Shown here piece by piece: positions 61,533-64,000 of a stretch of DNA of 64,000 nt. Each line of letters begins with the position of its first letter. Positions within the stretch are counted from its first letter, which is position 1. The notes below the pieces were generated by a model. That model saw only the letters and a list, made by a program, of their open reading frames with translations, had not been told where the DNA came from and ran no database searches. A program made the position numbers and the translations under genes. Source of the DNA: Emiliania huxleyi CCMP1516 (Eukaryota > Haptophyta > Isochrysidales > Noelaerhabdaceae); assembly GCF_000372725.1 (NCBI RefSeq), contig NW_005202176.1, positions 106,409 to 170,408 on the forward strand. The letters run 5' to 3'.

Positions 61533-62030
61533 GCTGCAGCACGCCCTCGCCGTGGCCGAGAAGGCCCGGAAACTCCACCTCTTCGTCCTCGTCCTTTTTT
61601 TCTCCTCGCCCTCCTCGTCCTCCGCTGCCGTGCCGCACGACGAGCCGCCCCTCGCCGTCGATGAAGACGCTGTGTTGACCGCCTGCCGCCGCCCTCGCCA
61701 GCGGGGTCGCGCGCAGCAACGCAGCGAAGCACAGCCACCGCACGGCACACAGCTCTCGCCCTCTGGCTGCGCCGGCAGCTCGTAGCCGGCCTCTCGCAGG
61801 CGCAAGCGGATGCCCTCCTCCGCGAGCGAGGAGTGGAAGAGAAGCGAGACGGCCGCGGCGCGAGCGATGTCGGCGGGGTCGCAGCGAGAGAGGGCGCGCA
61901 GGAGGAGGTCCGTGGGGAGGTCGAGGAGGCGGGTGGGCGGCGGCGTGCTTGGCGAGGCCGCGGCGGTGGCGACGAAGGTCAGAGAGCGCGGCGGAGTGGA
62001 CGTCAGCTGTTCCGTTTCTTTTTAGCGTGG
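61498..62030 (-). pseudogene. F-box/RCC1-like gene fragment, frameshifted
   Basis: On the minus strand one frame gives LDLPTDLLLRALSRCDPADI and ARAAAVSLLFHSSLAEEGIR (F-box), then LREAGYELPAQPEGE. From about 61760 the sensible sequence moves to another frame: VRWLCFAALLRATPLARAAA, GGQHSVFIDGEGRLV and PGLLGHGEGVLQL (an RCC1-type blade: GGxHS...G...LGHG). No intron fits the switch, and the protein ends after one blade. It is best read as a broken, truncated copy of an F-box/RCC1 gene. Confidence 0.55.
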
Positions 62031-62136
62031 AAGCCGAAAAGTTTAACTTTCCGCCTGGTCCACCTCCACGCCGTGCCGCCGGACGCCCCTTCGCCATTTT
62101 CAGCCACGGCGGCCCTCGCGGCCGCGACGCCCTCGT

Positions 62137-63123
62137 CTACCCAGCCGCCAAGTCCTCGTTGGCAAAAACGAGCTCGCGCCCGCCGTAGCCGAACGCGTCG
62201 CGGTGCTCGTGATAGATGCGAGACAGCTCGGCGCGGTAGAGGGAGTGCACGCGGGCAACCTCGGCGTCCGTGGCGGCGGCGGAGGGCGCGGCGGCGGTGG
62301 CGATCGGGTCGCCGATGACCAGATTGAAGGGCACGCGCCGTGGTACGGGCGTGCCGTACCGCCCGACGAAGCCGTTGGACGAGGCGCGCAGGGTGCGCTT
62401 GAGCCACGAGGCGAGCGGCCGCGGCAGCAGCCGCACCGCCTCCACCGCGTCCAGCTCTCCAAAGACAAACATCGGCAGGACCGGCACACCAGACCGGACC
62501 GCGAGCCGGATGAAGCCGGTCCTCGTCCGCAGCCGCACCACGCCGCGCGGCTCGTCGACCGAGTTGGCCTCGTCGAGCCCGCCCGGCCAGACCACCACCG
62601 TCGCGCCGGCGCGCAGCAGCCGCTCGCAGTTGGATCTTCCGGCGTCCACCGCGCCGAACCAGAGCGTCATCTCGCGCACGAGCGGGATGCGGAAGAGGAC
62701 CGACGCGCCGAGCATGCGCCACGGCCGCCGGAAGAAGCGGGCGAGCCGCTCCGAGCGCCAATAGGTACGCTGGAAGATGACGGTGCCGTGCGGGTGCGCG
62801 GCGACAAAGTATTGCCCGTCCGGATCCACCTTTGCGCCGCCATGGACGCCAAACTCCCCAAAGTAGGACTGACAGGTCGACTCGTAGTCAAAAAAGTTCC
62901 ACAGCGCGTCGAAGCCCTTCCAGCCGGGATAGCGCTTCTCCGCCGGGTACAGGTAGAATGGAAGGTAGACGCAGACGAGCGCCCACGTCCACGGAGAGAG
63001 GTGATAGAGGTGATACGCGAGCAGCGGGAGGCTGAGGATGCCGAGGACAAGGTGCGCCGGGAAAATGACGCCGACCACCCACCACGCCTTCCAGGTCTCG
63101 GGCGGCAAGTCCTTGCTGGGCAT
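62137..63123 (-). CDS. DGAT2: Type-2 diacylglycerol acyltransferase
   Basis: Single exon, 328 residues, the usual DGAT2 size. Near the N terminus are two close membrane helices (VVGVIFPAHLVLGILSLPLL and WALVCVYLPFYLYP). The catalytic HPHG motif lies in YFVAAHPHGTVIFQRT. Further conserved parts are MLGASVLFRIPLVREMTLWF, GATVVVWPGGLDEANSVDEP (the PGG block), TGFIRLAVRSGVPVLPMFVF and NLVIGDPIATA. The enzyme makes triacylglycerol from diacylglycerol and acyl-CoA at the ER or plastid envelope; algae often have several copies. A member of the related mono- or wax-acyltransferase subfamilies cannot be excluded by motifs alone. Confidence 0.93.
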   Translation of the reverse strand: MPSKDLPPETWKAWWVVGVIFPAHLVLGILSLPLLAYHLYHLSPWTWALVCVYLPFYLYPAEKRYPGWKGFDALWNFFDYESTCQSYFGEFGVHGGAKVDPDGQYFVAAHPHGTVIFQRTYWRSERLARFFRRPWRMLGASVLFRIPLVREMTLWFGAVDAGRSNCERLLRAGATVVVWPGGLDEANSVDEPRGVVRLRTRTGFIRLAVRSGVPVLPMFVFGELDAVEAVRLLPRPLASWLKRTLRASSNGFVGRYGTPVPRRVPFNLVIGDPIATAAAPSAAATDAEVARVHSLYRAELSRIYHEHRDAFGYGGRELVFANEDLAAG

Positions 63124-63359
63124 CGGCGTCGTGCCTGGACCCGGCTATCGGCGAGAAGCGAGCCTAAGAGCCTAAGAAAGAAAGAAAATAGTAAGGAAGG
63201 GAGAGAAGCGAGCCTGCCGGGGTGCCAAGAGGCTGGCGCGATTCTTTTTCGGGACTTTGTGCCAGTGCGCGCCAGTCCCGTAGAGTTTTGTGTTCATCGT
63301 GGCCCCGCCCGCCGGTCTCATAAGAGAACGTAGCTTCATTGGGCCCGAACCCTGGACCA
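63124..63359. other. Divergent promoter region
   Basis: About 240 bp between the DGAT2 start (minus) and the ankyrin start (plus). GTGCCAGTGCGCGCCAGTCC near 63260 recurs near 59637 as AGTGCCAGTGCGCGCCGGTC. Confidence 0.5.
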
Positions 63360-63671
63360 ATGTCCACCGCGCCGGGCACGCCGCCTTCGCCGTTCGCGGA
63401 GGGCGGCGAGAGAGTTGGTTGTTATGAGGGCGGCGGCGACGTCCCTGCGAGCATTCTGAAGGCCGCCGAGGATGGCCAAGCGGGAGCGGTGCTGTCGTGG
63501 TTCGACGGCGGCGGGCGGGTGGACGCGACATCCGAGTACATCTTAAAGAGCGGCTCCCGTGGGAGCGGAATGACGCTGCTGATGATCGCGATGGCCAATG
63601 GCCACGCGGAGCTGGCCGAGGCGCTTCTGCGGCGCGGCGCGGATGTCTCATTGCAGACCAGCGAGTGGTGA
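63360..63671 (+). CDS. Ankyrin-repeat protein, 5' part
   Basis: ATG at 63360 (MSTAPGTPPSPFAEGGERV). A block opener matches the large ankyrin gene at 36356: VLSWFDGGGRVDATSEYILK, then one ankyrin repeat (MTLLMIAMANGHAELAEALL, RRGADVSLQTSE). The frame ends in TGA at 63669-63671, but AGCGA|GTGGTG just before it is a possible donor, so further exons may lie beyond. None was recognised before the window ends. Confidence 0.6.
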   Translation: MSTAPGTPPSPFAEGGERVGCYEGGGDVPASILKAAEDGQAGAVLSWFDGGGRVDATSEYILKSGSRGSGMTLLMIAMANGHAELAEALLRRGADVSLQTSEW

Positions 63672-64000
63672 CTGCACTAGAGTCTCCTCTACGTCACTAC
63701 GAATCCTCACCCTCGAGGGAAGTTTTTTCCTTATGCTGCGGGGCTCCTGTCCGAACGAACGGCGTTCTCATTGTGCAGGTTAGGGGGAGAGTTGTTAAAA
63801 TGGTAACTCCTCTGTGGACACGACCCCGCCAGGCAGATAACTGTAATGTCCCGCGAGCCGGCCGGGCGCGGGCCGCGGGTTTCCGGCGGCCGGCGCGCCG
63901 AGCCTCTCTTTTACGGTAGCGGGTAGGGACGGAGTTATAGTTAACAGCATGAGTGAGGCGCCAGCTCTAGATCTCTAGTCCTAATAGCTGTCTGGCCACA
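63672..64000. other. Window end, no supported feature
   Basis: A CATTGTGCAG acceptor-like sequence lies at 63768-63777, but the sequence after it does not continue ankyrin repeats. Confidence 0.4.

Overview
The window looks like nuclear DNA of a GC-rich unicellular alga, most probably a haptophyte. Genes are compact and carry short introns of about 40-110 bp, many starting with GC rather than GT. Proteins are typically eukaryotic: an LSm protein, an mRNA cap methyltransferase, a CXC-type transcription factor, F-box/kelch proteins, an Mpv17 relative and DGAT2. Several appear plastid-directed, with signal-peptide-like N termini, such as ribosomal protein L11 and a lumen-type FKBP. The haptophyte assignment is inferred from this mix, not proven. 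No prokaryotic operon, rRNA, tRNA or CRISPR array was recognised.

Left part (1-24.7 kb): an unidentified gene end; a Kef/CPA2-like cation/H+ antiporter (-); a small lysine-rich plastid-type protein (+); an AP2-domain protein with an internal duplication; a secreted-protein reading frame broken by a frameshift; a glutathione S-transferase with a C-terminal extension; a transposon copy with a large hairpin; a polyglutamine protein with (CAG)40; an Mpv17/PMP22-family protein; a repeat-rich gene desert (17.4-21.0 kb); a small signal-peptide protein; a lumen-type FKBP; and an HSP70 fragment.

Middle part (25-42 kb): a 4.7-kb RING + reverse transcriptase + PD-(D/E)XK retroelement reading frame; a BFN-UVR protein; a five-exon membrane protein with an in-frame TGA; a two-block ankyrin protein; four-exon plastid ribosomal protein L11; and an Ala/Pro-rich hypothetical protein.

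Right part (42-64 kb): LSM7 and the cap guanine-N7 methyltransferase, once apparently neighbours, now separated by an F-box/kelch gene bracketed by a roughly 300-bp duplication of their shared intergenic region and first exon. Then follow a second copy of the hairpin transposon; a hAT-like element with long inverted repeats and an 8-bp target duplication; a receptor-like fusion of a bacterial-type solute-binding domain, a membrane segment and an intracellular 'SHQW' domain; a LIN54/TSO1-type CXC factor; a glycosyltransferase-TPR protein; a second F-box/kelch gene; a composite inverted repeat; a broken F-box/RCC1-like gene; DGAT2; and the start of another ankyrin gene.

For nine spliced models on which I did the sum (AP2, GST, BFN-UVR, membrane protein, L11, LSM7, cap methyltransferase, CXC factor, Mpv17-like), exon phases add up to whole codons, which supports the boundaries given. 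All functions are inferred from motifs read by eye; no database search was run.
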